A stretch of 64,000 bases of DNA from Tricholomella constricta (GCA_013368375.1 JAACJP010000030.1:513597-577596), one strand, 5' to 3'; positions 30,551 to 41,650 are shown, counted from the first letter of the stretch. Numbers and translations are program-made. Notes: generated by a model from the sequence alone, not told the origin.

Positions 30551-32774
30551 TGGCCACCTGCTCGAACACGTCAACCACCTGCAGCGGCCGAATTCGCGCT
30601 GCGCCACCTCCCTCCACTGCCTCAACCGGCCGAGGTCGCAAACGCGCCACGTCGACTGTCGACGACGCCGCCAAGCAAACGAAAAAACCCAAAAAAGCGA
30701 ACAAGAGCGACGAGGAGGACGAAGACGAGGACAAGGAGGAAGAGGATAGGAACCAGAAGAAGGGGAAGGGGAAGGGCAAGGGGAAAGGGAAGGGCAAGGG
30801 CAGGAAGGCCCCAAGGTGAGTACCCTGACCCCTGGCCGTCGTCGTTGCACTGATGCCATGCAAGAAAACCAGCACCAACGAGGACGCCACTGGCGCTATT
30901 TCCCCAGCACCTCTCACAAGGTAAGTACCCCCGCCCCCTCTGGCACACCCCCCCCTTCATCCATTTCCCAGGGCCGAGCAAGTGCTCGCAACGATGGACA
31001 TAGCCCCGCCAAAATGCGCACGCACTGCCACCACCACCACTGCCACCACCACCACTGCCACCACTGCTGCCACTGCCCCCGTCAGTGCGCGCCAACGTTG
31101 TTCTGACGTCCGCGTGGCTGCAAAGGACAACACGACCGTTGCAGCCAAGCAGCAGGACGAGGACGCGAGCGAAAGCGGGACCGATGGCAACACCCCGGTC
31201 ACCAACACCACCACGGAGCACAACAGCAAAGGCCCGCCAACGAGACCGAAGATGATAAGGACACTGCCAATGAGGACGAGGACGCCAACGACGCTGCCAA
31301 TGCCAACAAGGCCGATGACACCGATGACGAGGATGCCAACAACTAGGACGTGGCCGACCTCGAAGACGACAACGATGCTGAGGATGAAGCTGACAATGCC
31401 AACAATGTCGAGCATACCCCCTCTCATTGTAAGAAGGCCGCCACTGCTACTGACCGTACACCCATCCATCGATGTGCAGTGGCTGTCGTCACAAGCATGG
31501 ATGATGGTAGGTTTGACTTCTTTACTCTCGTCGCTAGTCATTTAGATTATCATGTATTAGGTTTGACTTTACCAAGTGCTTTGTCCCTGAATGCTACACA
31601 GGATGAGGGTAAGTAAGATTTAATAGACATCGCTGTCTTGATTCATCGTCTTTTCGACAGATGTTCGCATGACGAGTCCACCCAACAGTCCTCCTCGTGA
31701 CTTACAGCGTGCATCTCGTACCACTGTGGATTCTCTCGTGGACGTGCCCATGGGAATGTGTTCAACTTTGCAGATTTCGATCCGCTCCCTGGTAATGCCT
31801 TGGAGCATCCTACTGGGAACGTTCAGCTTTATACCACCAGTGACAAACCGTCAAAGATCAATCCATCGGAGGACAAACCAACCATGTTTATCAAACAAGA
31901 CGTATCGATATTCACTTTGGGACCTGTTTTGGAGAAGCTTAGCCGTCGTTATTCACCTATTTGAAGTATGTTTCATTTTGTAGTGTACTAACTTTGCTCA
32001 TTTAATATTTAGAGACCAACTCGCGGATTTTTGTATGGGAGGAGGATATGTGGAATGTGAAAGGCAAATTTGAGGAGGCTTTGGAAGACGATGAAGATGT
32101 CGCTTGGACCTAGGAGAAAGGGAAGTATATTCTGCGTTTACTTGCTGTGCGTTTTATGCTTTTCAGTTTTATCTGCTGATAACTAGTGATTTATGACAAC
32201 TATATTTTACATAGCAAACTGATAGGGATGCCAGTACTTCTCTTGGTTCTGTGTCAGGCCAGACTCCTGCTGCTGTGTCTAACTCTCGCTCTGGCTCTGT
32301 TGCTCGTTCTCGCTTCGCTTCGAATGCGAGATCCCTTGACGCATCGCAGCTCGATCTTATTGATCGTCTTGAGGTTGACTTAGCTCTTGCTCAGACTTCT
32401 AATCGAGGCCTTCATGTCCCTTGGAAGAAGTATAAGGAATTTTTGCTGGCGGACAAAAATCTCCGTGACCAAGTAGCTGATCATACTTGGGAAGGCGAGA
32501 AGCCTATTAAGAAGGATCTCATCGAGCTTTTTGTGTCAAACTCTATGTGGCATTCACATTATGCTCTGAATTTTCCCAAAGTTGCTCAACATCCACTTCT
32601 TCAAAAGTGGTTGGAGGACAACGGCGATCGTCCTAGTGACTTTAAACTTTGGGGCTTTGACAAAGCCAACTATAATTTCAAAGACCTGGCGAGTTATCTC
32701 GCTGCTGCTGGTTCATCTTCTGGGACACGTTCACTGCACAGAAGAGTAAGGGGAAGAAGAAAGCCAAGGAGGTA
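30551..32774 (+). CDS. KDZ3 accessory gene, multi-exon, acidic/basic low complexity then folded domain
   Basis: ATG 30551 opens MATCSNTSTTCSGRIRAA, then a charged run (KSDEEDEDEDKEEED) and GKGKGKGKGKGRKAPR. Likely introns begin at GTGAGT 30815 and GTAAGT 30920. A Thr-rich exon (TATTTTATTTTATTAATAPV), an acidic exon and exons at about 31665-32110 follow (NVFNFADFDPLPGNALEHPT, TMFIKQDVSIFTLGP, RIFVWEEDMWNVKGKFEEAL). A TAG after DVAWT at 32111 and frame changes suggest decay. The last part (32251-32774) is a clean helical domain (HVPWKKYKEFLLADKNLRDQ, WEGEKPIKKDLIELFVSN). I do not recognise a function; its position before the transposase suggests an element-encoded partner. Confidence 0.55.
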
Positions 32775-32986
32775 GATACCGTCTCAGATGACAGCAAGAA
32801 ATCATCTTGTAGTAAGAAATAGTCAAAGTAAGTAGCTTGGTAGTTAACTTTGTATTATTTGGACACATATCTCGTTACCGCTCTAGGTTTTTTTGTAACA
32901 GCTTTTGCTCTTGGCTACTCTATGCTCAATTTCCAGTTCTATTCTGGCTTGTTATCTGGCTGGCATGGCTACCAACTGTCGCAGCA

Positions 32987-35333
32987 ATGCCAACTGTTGA
33001 TCTTTTTGCTGAAGTTACATTTAAGGCTTTCTCAAAATTCATTACTGAGAATTTCAGCTCCAAAGTCTCACTTGCGACTGTACTGGTTCTCTTGTTCACT
33101 ATGACCAAAAATCCTGAACTGCTAAGTTTGCATGCTCGTCAACAGAATCCCCGATATCATGGGGAGTACAAAGCAGAAAAATCTGCATGGATGAACTCTT
33201 CCACTCGTGCTTTGATTGAGCGGCTACGCACTGACACAAAGCACTTGTTTCGACATAATGAACCTGAGAAAGGTGCTTTGAAAGAGACACAAGTCAATGC
33301 AATTAGCATGAAACTTAATGTGTTTTCGAAAGTACTCAAACTCTATCCATATGATGAGAGTGGCAATTAAAACTAGAAACTTGTTCTCAAAAATCAATTC
33401 AACCTGTCTATATGATTTGCCCTGACTCAATAGAATGTGAAACTATGACTTGTAGTGCACGCTCTCTGCATCAGATAACAAAGTCCAGAGATGTTCCAAA
33501 GATTACTCTTATCAAAGGCTCAGTTCTCCATGAACATGCACACGTGCTTACAGGGCAATGTCCAACATGCAAAACAATGTATATGGCTGATCATGAACAA
33601 GCTAAACAATCCGAAACAACCTGGAGTAAAGTCTACCTGAACTCAGCAAGATATATCAAAGTTGGACAGAGTGTATGGGTTGATCGACAATTTGCAAAGG
33701 CAGTAATAAGTGGAACATATAGTTTTCATGCATCAGCTGCTGCATATTCACAGTACTGGACCAATAGCTTTGGCAATCAGAATGAACAAATCTTTAAGCT
33801 CTCACGACGGCAAACATGGCATGCTTTTGTTCAGGAATCAATACGGTCCATCACATCTGCTTCTGGGAAAAACTTGGTGCTACAAGATGGACTTCCAATT
33901 GATGAAGTCACTAAAGAGGCTTTTTATGCTTTGGGTAGGGAAGGAATTATAGAACCTGGACATACGCACAAGTACAAAGATACTGCAGATACTCTCACAT
34001 CCAACAACACCGAGGCAAGTGCTGAGGCAAGTGAGTCAGAGTCTGCCATGAATGTCGATACTGCATATGTAAAAATGATTGTGATAGATGGAAATGTGAT
34101 GGGCCCATATGTACGTATATCTCGTTGTTGTTTTGAAATATTCTCTAATAAACCTTAGCATTGTGCATATGACAGCTGTACTGCGGATCTTTTGAATGCT
34201 CCTCGTGGCTCATTTTGTGCTTATCATGAAACCCAATTTGGAGCTAGGTGCTGTGTGCATGACTGCACAAATAATAAAGAGCCTGGAACACAGGCCTGTA
34301 CAAGGCACCAAGCATCTTGGAACAAACACGTACAACAGCATAGTCGTGCTAATTTAACTGGTGTACAAAGGGTTCTTCAACGCCCTAATGAAAGACTTCC
34401 TTGGCAGCCTGTGATTGGTGAAAGAAATACCCAACCACATGACCAACAGCCCCTGAAGAACAAGTTCGAAAGAATTACTTCAGATTTTGTGCTTATCATG
34501 AAACCCAATTTGGAGCTAGGTGCTGTGTGCATGACTGCACAAATAATAAAGAGCCTGGAACACAGGCCTGTACAAGGCACCAAGCATCTTGGAACAAACA
34601 CGTACAACAGCATAGTCGTGCTAATTTAACTGGTGTACAAAGGGTTCTTCAACGCCCTAATGAAAGACTTCCTTGGCAGCCTGTGATTGGTGAAAGAAAT
34701 ACCCAACCACATGACCAACAGCCCCTGAAGAACAAGTTCGAAAGAATTACTTCAGTCTATCACGATTTTACTGTGTTGAAACAATCTGTGCGCCTTGCGG
34801 AGTTGTAATTGCGTGGGCAAAGTTCGCAAAATCAGAATCACCAACAAACATATTGCAGTTTATAGATTTGGTGTATCCAACTGCAGATTCTTGCCCAGAT
34901 TGTGTGTGCATTGATAAAGCCTGCCTAGTCCTGTGGACTGTTGCTGTAAATCCCAATTTTTGAAGCTGGATTGACACCAGCCGGTTTCTTGTTGATGCAT
35001 TATAGAAATCATCGCACAACTGACAGAATGTGTCAGGAATATTGCAATCCTGCTCCTACAGACGGATCTGCTCCAAACCTGGTAATTGTAGACAAGGATA
35101 GGCAGGGTAGACCACAGTATAAATGTGCTTTTAATACACAAGCATGTGAACAGCTAAATGCTTGGATGGGTGGTTTTGAATCAATTCTGAAAAGAATGGT
35201 TCCTAGCAACTTCAATTGGTTTTTGCATACTATGTTGTTCTATCATACAAGTGTTGTAATTCAAAAGCAGCAGCAAAGTGCTGAAGATGTAGAGGAAAAT
35301 GATGATGCACAGGAAGTTGAGGAGGACTTGTAA
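32987..35333 (+). pseudogene. KDZ3 transposase with CxC5 and CxC6 clusters, degenerate
   Basis: Starting at MPTVDLFAEVTFKAFSKF, the plus-strand frames give the N-terminal helical region, a first cysteine cluster (CPDSIECETMTCSARSL ... CPTCKTMY, CxC5-like; 33412-33600), a conserved middle (NSARYIKVGQSVWVDRQFAK), the VIDGNVMGP block, a second cluster (FCAYHETQFGARCCVHDC, CxC6-like, 34200-34290) and the catalytic half: ICAPCGVVIAWAKFAKSES, VCIDKACLVL (first Asp), NHRTTDRMCQEYCNPAP and FNTQACEQLNAWMGGFE. An acidic tail ends at TAA 35333. A 272-bp tandem duplication and a frame change near 35000 break it. Confidence 0.85.
34212..34755 (+). repeat. 272-bp tandem duplication in the CxC6 region of KDZ3
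   Basis: Copies 34212-34483 and 34484-34755 look identical throughout. As 272 is not a multiple of three, the second copy is read out of frame, so the event by itself inactivates the transposase. The identity means it happened recently. Confidence 0.95.
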
Positions 35334-35384
35334 ATACTTTTGTATCTAACTATGTTTGACAGCAATTAAATTGTTGCTAAGTGC

Positions 35385-35813
35385 AAGTCCGATAAGACAG
35401 TGACAAATTCTATATAGAACCACTAAGCCTGTTGTTGATGGTCAGGATAGTGTTTATATGTAGCAACGTCCGATTGGACTCCTAGGAGTCCGATCAGACA
35501 GTGACAAGTTCTATATAGAACCACTAAGCCTCTTGTTGATGGTAAGGATAGTGCTTATATGTAGTAAAGTCCGATTGGACTCCTACTGGACAGTCTGATC
35601 AGATCAGATGATAACCTGCATAGAACTATTGATAAAGGACTAGTAGGAGTCCGATCGGAGTCCTAAGACAGTCCAATCAGATCACAACGGAATTTGTATT
35701 GAACTACTGATATATAGTAGACCTACTAAGAGTCTGATCGGACTCCTAGGATGATCCGATTGGAGTCTCAGGAGTCCTAGGAGTCCGATCGGACTAGGTG
35801 GGGGAGTGTAAAG
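35385..35813. repeat. KDZ3 right subterminal palindrome array and TIR
   Basis: Repeated GTCCGATTGGACTCCTAGGA, GAGTCCGATCGGAGTCC and GAGTCCGATCGGACTAGG, plus a 101-bp tandem unit (35396-35496, 35497 onward) containing GACAGTGACAA and TTCTATATAGAACCACTAAG. It ends in the TIR at 35793-35813. It mirrors the left array at 19.8-20.0 kb. Confidence 0.88.
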
Positions 35814-37000
35814 TACTGGCCTGAACCTAGCTTTGCTTGCAAAATGTCGATTACATTAGAAAATGCAAAGTCACCGCTCGCCACCCAGTTGGATGTGTGC
35901 AAGGAGTGCTGTGGTTGTATTTACAGGCTGACGAGAAGCCAACATATCAATGACAATTTATTGTATTATAAAAATAGATGATGTACCTTGAGAAGAGAGC
36001 GGTGATAGAGCTAGAAGGCCTGTAGGTGCTGTGCACAACAACAAAATAACTAACAACTATAGGGGGCGAGAAGTGTTAAAAGTTCCCAAACACGCAAGTG
36101 TGCAGGGCTGAAAGGATGGTTTGGACGAAGGTAAAGGCGATCCGACTCGTAATTAGTCGAACCGACGACGATGCGACGAGCGTGATAGGATGCAATCGTC
36201 CTCAGCTGAAACGGGTCAGCGACACGACTGCTTGTGTCGCTGGCACGACAACGAGACGAACGATGTTAATACGGAGAACTCACGGGTTCGGGCGATGAGT
36301 ACGAGCAAACAGATATGGCAGTTTACGAGTTTTACGACGGTGGCAACAGTTTATGAGTTTTACGACGGTGGCGACAGTTGCGGCGGGTTGCGACAAGTTT
36401 ATACGACGAGGACGGTTCAGAGACGACAGAGACAATGGTTTTTGAACTGTTAACTCTGAATATGAGGGAAAATACGGGCTATAATTCACTGGGGGTTGTA
36501 TCTAGTACATGGGCTTGTTTTTATGGTAAGATAATATTATTGATCTTGACGTGACCGCGCGCGTGTTTCATGTCAGGTTATCGCCAAGTCCGGTGCCACT
36601 CGATCCATTGGCTGAGGGGGGTGGTCGGTGTGACTCGTTATTGATCGGTTAGTAGGGTCGGATCGGATATGAGTCAGAGAAGTTGGGCGTTGCGGAGCTC
36701 CGTGAGGCAAGCGGATCTGTGCCATGAAATAGGGGACGAAGAGGCACTGGGCAAACATGTCATGAGTAGTGTACCTGATTGATTGTTGATGCTTTGACAG
36801 GCGAACGTGCGTCGTTCCTGGTTGGTTACGTGGGTTATTTTGTATCCCGAAGGCCGAAGGAAGGTCAGCCGACACAAGTAGATCTTGTTCGGTCGGTGGG
36901 TCGGTCAGTGTCGTCACGAGCGCTTCTGAGCTTGTTTACCGTGGGAGGAAGGTTGGTCGGTGATCAGCCACGAAGGGTGTATATCATCTCCTCCTTACTT
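35814..37000. other. Non-coding region right of KDZ3
   Basis: No protein is recognisable. Part of it (about 36550-36985) may be an LTR of a reverse-oriented element: a pyrimidine-rich TCTCCTCCTTAC at 36986-36998 looks like a polypurine tract on the minus strand, and ACGTGACCGCGCGC at about 36548 recalls the box region of gypsy-A, -B and -C. A short direct repeat GTTTACGAGTTTTACGACGGTGGC-like lies at 36320-36375. Confidence 0.3.
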
Positions 37001-37006
37001 GAAATA

Positions 37007-37024
37007 CCGACTGTCCTCAGTCGG
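37007..37024. other. Hairpin CCGACT-GTCCTC-AGTCGG
   Basis: A 6-bp stem with a 6-nt loop, preceded by CTCCTCCTTACTTGA. The same module with a compensated stem occurs at 38673-38690. Confidence 0.55.
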
Positions 37025-37161
37025 TTGTGGGGTATCGGAACAGCGTTTCAGTTGGCATGTTACGAAACGATAGGCGTAGAGGGGGTGGCGGTGTGTGTGG
37101 CCTTGGCGAAGAGTCTGAATTCCTTTTTATATCGGCTCTGTTTGTGGTCGTCCGTATCACA

Positions 37162-38277
37162 ATGCCTCGTCCTTCTACCGATTTTGGACAGGTCGTCTGG
37201 AACCTTGACGATGATTGGTCCTCTTGGCGCTCGCTTCCGATTGACGCGAGTCGCGAGGAGTGTACTTCTCTTATAGAGAATATCTTGGATGGCATCGAGG
37301 TGCTGAGGGCCCAGGACCCGGCGTCCAAGCGGTGGGAGTGGCCTAACGAAGACGTTGCCTTCGCCGACATATGGGCGGTTGTTTCGCGCGACGCGGAGTG
37401 GTCTTTTTTTTTTTTTTTTTTTTATTATCCCTGTTTATCGACCGCTGGGCGTAGCCCATGTCGGTCCTCACTACCTAAGTACAAAATAATAAATCGGGGC
37501 CCCTCCGCCACCTTTATTCCTGCACCTGCTGAGCTAGTGAATGCGCACTCTGACGGGCCATGCTCGTCGCCCCCCAGAGGCCCGGGACCCACATGAAGCC
37601 CCGTTTTAGACACCTCGCCCTGATAACGCGGAGTGGTCTGCCTGCTTTAGAGATTGGAGTCCCGAAGTGCGTGTTGCTGTTTGTTTTGTCATTCCTTCAG
37701 GTTCTAATAGACACCTTGTTCTGGTCTTCTAGGATGATTATACGCGTCGCCGGCGAGAGCGGTGGCTTTGTTTGGCGGTCACTTTGGACAAGGCGATAGA
37801 CGAGGAAACCGCTCGTGTTGCATTGACACCCGTTGTTTGCAAGCGTAAGCGGGATCTCGCTGATGGCGAGAGTCAGGGGTCGGAGGGACAGGGAGTTTCG
37901 TGTGATATCTCCCACTCGTCGGGTCCGAGATCCGAGCATGCGGAAGTCGGGGCTCTACAGTGGGGAGTACCCTCAGTCCTAGATCGCGATCTTGTGGTTG
38001 TCGCGCGCCGCCTCGCGGTGGAACAAGTCGTTGGTCTTTCGTCTGTGATCTCCGCTACTCCTCGTGATGAAGACCTGCACGATTCAAGCTACGTGCAACC
38101 ACTGTCGGTTGTGTCGCACTTCGATCTTGCCGTCATGGATCGCGCTCTGTCTGTCCGTTGTACCTTTCTGCAGTCTTTGATTCGGGAATCCCATTATGGA
38201 CCCTTGAGTCGCGACAGGACATCTTACTCTTGTCGGGCCGACAGCTCTATCAGCAGGTTGTAGCGATGTCGACTGCT
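37162..38277 (+). pseudogene. Orphan plus-strand gene, split by a retroposon
   Basis: ATG 37162 gives MPRPSTDFGQVVWNLDDDW, then NILDGIEVLRAQDPASKRWE and FADIWAVVSRDAEWS. A poly-T insertion (37405-37625) interrupts it; past the second target copy it continues ACFRDWSPE. An intron of 66 nt (37667-37732) leads to DDYTRRRRERWLCLAVTLDK, then VVCKRKRDLADGESQGSEG and a long exon ending at a stop near 38263. Another open stretch to 38439 (STALDILRARRTELVGEV) may be a last exon. I do not know the family. The basic KRKR and the position beside a reverse-oriented polypurine-like tract resemble the antisense gene of gypsy-C, but I see no cysteine cluster. Confidence 0.5.
37405..37625 (-). mobile_element. 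Short poly(A) retroposon (SINE or truncated LINE)
   Basis: An insertion of about 221 bp starting with poly-T, flanked by a perfect 14-bp target duplication ACGCGGAGTGGTCT (37391-37404, 37626-37639). The minus-strand sequence ends AAACAGGGATAAT then poly-A. It is unrelated to the L0-L4 3' UTR, so it is a second non-LTR family. It is too short to tell a SINE from a 5'-truncated LINE. Confidence 0.92.
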
Positions 38278-38672
38278 TTAGACATACTCCGAGCACGTCG
38301 TACCGAGTTAGTTGGTGAGGTTTCAGGGAATAGTACGGAGAGCGGGGTTGAGGGACACGGTAGGGATGGAAGTTTTGGAGATGTCGTTGAAGAAAGCGAT
38401 GGTTTTGCGGAGGGAGGGAATGCTGGCGACGGTGTTTAGTGATCGGTGTCATCGGCTCTCGGTCGATCTTAGTCTGTATATCATTTATCCTTTGTCGTCG
38501 TGTCGGTTTTTTGCTTCAGTCTTTTTAGCATCCAGTATGTGTTGTCTGTCGTTTCATGTCATTTGCGCCCCTTTGTAACACAGCGAGATAGGTTTCAGGT
38601 TACATAACTCCTTGATTGTCGGTCCATGTGGGTGCCATGTGTGTGTCACGTCTCTCCTCCTTACTTGAGGCG

Positions 38673-38690
38673 CTGACTGTCCTTAGTCAG
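38673..38690. other. Hairpin CTGACT-GTCCTT-AGTCAG
   Basis: Same module as 37007-37024, again following CTCCTCCTTACTTGA. The stem keeps pairing through a T-A to C-G double change. It overlaps the 3' end of the gag remnant. Confidence 0.55.
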
Positions 38691-40879
38691 CCCAGGTGGG
38701 CACGTCGCGTGTGTGGCGTGGGATGTTGAAGTGGCGGTGCATCTGGTTTCCTCAGCTGACTCGAGTGAGTTCGTTGAGCGGATATATTCCTCTCAAAATA
38801 ATCAGCCGTTTTCTGGGCTGCTTGATATGCTAAGCCCAGAGCTAAGAACTCTTGTGCTGTGTTAATTTCAGGTGATAACCCGTCATCGAATAGCGACTTC
38901 CGCATCTCACGTGGAAGCGTCTTGAGAAATTTCTCCAAGAACGTCCAATCGTCCGTTCTTGCTGCCATGTTCATGGCGTGATCAACAAGGTCGTCATACA
39001 GACCTTGTATGCCTTTGCTCGCTGAATAGGTAACAGCGTTAAAGTCGTTACGAGCGTCCTGCATGGTTGAGGGCAACACGAACCGGTCGTACAGCCCTAA
39101 GATGACCTCTTCAAACGTCCAGGACTGCTTCTCGCGGTTCACCTGTATAACGTGGCGATTGTACCACTTCCGAGCTTCACCATCAAGATACTCAGATGTT
39201 AATAGAATGCGCTCTTGGTCGCGTTCTGCTCCTCCAAACTGGCTCACAGCCAGCATAATGACAAGGCTCGACAGCCATTCTTCCAGGCGCCGAACTTCGC
39301 ACTTCCACTGTAAGTGCCTACAGACTTTGAGTCCGCACGACGAGATTTCATCCCGTCAGGAAGCGATAGTCGTACCGCCAGATGCTCATGTATGAGTTGA
39401 TGCAACCGTTTGTGCATCTTAGTCTTATGCTGCTCTCTGGCAGCATGTATCCCATCCGCAATCGATTGACTCCTGCAGATCGGATCAGGCATTGAGTAGC
39501 CCGACTTTGAGATCGAGGCTGTACATAGGCAGCGGGTTCACTTATATGAACCCGCATGTCTTGACGGCCGTTAGCCGTCGCCGTCGTATTATGTTTTCCG
39601 ACGGCCCCAGTTCCCAGTCCACCATCCGAACCTTGAGTTTGCGAGGCCCATTGCCTCGCCATCTCATCCACGGGCATATGTCCTTCAAAGACGACTCCTT
39701 GATCGTCATAATTCATGAACTTGCTCCATGATAGATCAGCATTTCTCAAACGCTGATATGCGACCCGGTTGTTCCAATCTTTCGCTAATGAAACACGACC
39801 ATCCTTAGCTTCCATAGGTACTTGAATAGCTGGCGCGCTTTCGTTGCCAGCTGGTTGTGTGATTGTATCCTTATGCTCAGTGGGTGGGTCTAACGTAGAC
39901 TCACTAACAGAGGCCCATTTGGATCCCTGTGGTTGCACAAGATGCTCCTCACGAGTCATTCTTTCGTGTTTCGCTGCCGCTGCCCGACGACGATAATTGT
40001 CGTCAGATTCTCCTAATTGCCGTGCTTGATGCAGCGCTGATACTGCCATGGCCGCCTCATCAAGGGGCTGATTCGATCCTGAGGCCACTGCTTGAGGCGT
40101 GAAAAGGTCGTCCCAATGACCTTTTCCTTTGTTGAGGACGCTTTCTTAGTTACGGGTGTCCCAGCAATTGAACTGACTGCTGAATTTGAAGTTCCCTTAG
40201 GGAACTTCTTCCTGTATTCTGTAAATACTACGGACAATGCTTCCAAGTATCGGTCGGCATAATCTTATGCAACCATTTCTCCAACTGCTTGTGCTCCGGT
40301 TGATCGTAGAACAAGCCTATCGGCTCGTTCCTCCAGTCGCCTTCGTCGATGCTTGCTAAGGACATTGGTGGTGTCCCAGAATTGCTTTACTTGTAATGCA
40401 AGCAATTCCTGGTCGCTGGCTTCCTCTTCGTTGGTGTCGGGGTCAGACAAATCGTCTTTGTCTGACTCCATCTTGACTACGTTCAGGGTAGATGCCCCAA
40501 ACGCTCTGATTAAAAGATGGCTGCCTGGCCATCTGCTTGCGGTAGTAGAGCCAGGTTGTTGTGACCTGGCCAATTCGTCGGCCCAGCTCCCAGGCACATT
40601 GGTGTGTATTGTCGGCCAAAGTCCCTCCTCTTCTGGTCCTAGGGTATTCTGCGCTGGTGGACTTTGTCCACCAGCTGCTAATCCGACTTCCACTGGTTGC
40701 AGTGGAAGTTGTGATAGAGGATGCGCTGTGAGCGCATCCTCGGGGACCGGAGTTCGGCTCTTTCCGGATGTGGGTGTTGGTGTCATTGGGTCTGGGTCTC
40801 GTGGGTTCTTTTGATGATGGTTGTTCAAAATAGGATTTGGGTTTGCGTGACTGCGTGGGTACGCAGCAATAGAAAGCAA
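38687..40879 (-). pseudogene. Degenerate gag of a Ty3/gypsy element
   Basis: Three minus-strand frames in series: 40879-40265 (Pro/Ser/Glu-rich N-terminus, TPTPTSGKSRTPVPEDALTA), 40088-39348 (ARQLGESDDNYRRRAAAAKH, LSWSKFMNYDDQGVVFEGHM) and 39256-38687 with the clearest family signal: YLDGEARKWYNRHVIQ, WTFEEVILGLYDRFV, EFLALGLAYQAAQKTADYF. The LDGEARKWY...F..VI..LYDRFV pattern is the retrotransposon gag capsid domain. No zinc knuckle, protease or RT follows, so pol is missing. Confidence 0.75.
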
Positions 40880-41300
40880 GGTAGCTTAAAAAAATGTAAC
40901 GGAGTTACAGGATTGGGAACCTTGCTGTTCACGCTAGACGTAAGCTTGACAAGTCTGTCGATTGCTACGTATAGGTGTACAAGGTTGTTTATACTTATTT
41001 AATATAATGAAATAAATAGGCAACACCAGAAGGTGTTGCCAAACAATAGCGTAATTGTCTCGATAAGATACGATTAGATGATATTAGTAGATTAGATAGT
41101 AAGTGCCCTTACACACTTGGAGCAGTCAGGTGTATCTGAAAAGGAAGATCAGTCAGTGAGAGATGCAAACATGCCTTAAAGTAACGAAAGCGGACTACTC
41201 TGAAGGACGGGAACTGACTGGAACCGAAAATCAAAAATTTATGACAATTATCCGATGTCAGAATCAACCTGAGCAACAAGTTCCAACCCTTACCAACATT
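40880..41300. other. AT-rich spacer with a perfect hairpin
   Basis: No gene is seen. A perfect inverted repeat GGCAACACC-AGAA-GGTGTTGCC lies at 41019-41040 and could be an intrinsic stem-loop or the end of a small element. Confidence 0.4.
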
Positions 41301-41339
41301 GAATGGCCTTAGATCGCACAGGGAGCCGTCTGCCACTGT

Positions 41340-41650
41340 TTACCGCAATTACAGGAGGCCTCTCGAAGTCCTTGTGACCCCACTGGGCACGGGTGTACTC
41401 CTCAAACTCGCCAAGGATGCTTTGGATCTTGAGGCACTCCTTGAGGTAGTTGCTGTGGTTCGCGTCGATGAGCTGCAGGTACTCGCCAAGGTAGAAGATG
41501 ATCACATGGTTCTGGTTGTCCAACTTGCCGTCGCTGAGGATGGGAGCCCAAACCGGAACTTGGGGCAGAGTGTTGCCACCGAAAAGCTGCACAACCTCGG
41601 GTTTCTCGACGCGGTAAAGCAGCTTGATTGCCTTCGAGTAGTTGCATCAT
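41340..41650 (-). pseudogene. Fragment of fungal 1,3-beta-glucan synthase (FKS family)
   Basis: The minus-strand frame reads NYSKAIKLLYRVEKPEVVQL, FGGNTLPQVPVWAPILSDGK and LDNQNHVIIFYLGEYLQLID, then LKECLKIQSILGEFEEY and AQWGHKDF. These are consecutive conserved blocks of the cytoplasmic glucosyltransferase domain of FKS, the membrane enzyme that makes cell-wall 1,3-beta-glucan. The full protein is about 1,700-1,900 residues; only about 100 remain. The stretch usually found between FGGNT and the next block is absent (internal deletion), and a TGA lies just upstream. This is a dead copy of a host gene, possibly moved here with a transposon. Confidence 0.85.

Larger units (their letters stand above)
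19785..35813 (+). mobile_element. KDZ3: TIR-bounded KDZ DNA transposon, invaded by gypsy-A
   Basis: The left end CTTTACACTCTCCCACCTAA and the reverse complement of the right end, CTTTACACTCCCCCACCTAG, match at 18 of 20 positions, so these are terminal inverted repeats. Both ends carry dense arrays of GTCCGATCGGAC-type palindromes (19800-20030 and 35385-35795). Between them lie an accessory gene and a CxC5/CxC6 KDZ transposase, both plus strand, plus the whole of gypsy-A. Removing gypsy-A and one TSD leaves about 6.8 kb. I find no convincing target duplication at the outer ends (AAGGT versus TACTG), so it is old or its flanks have been rearranged. Confidence 0.82.
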
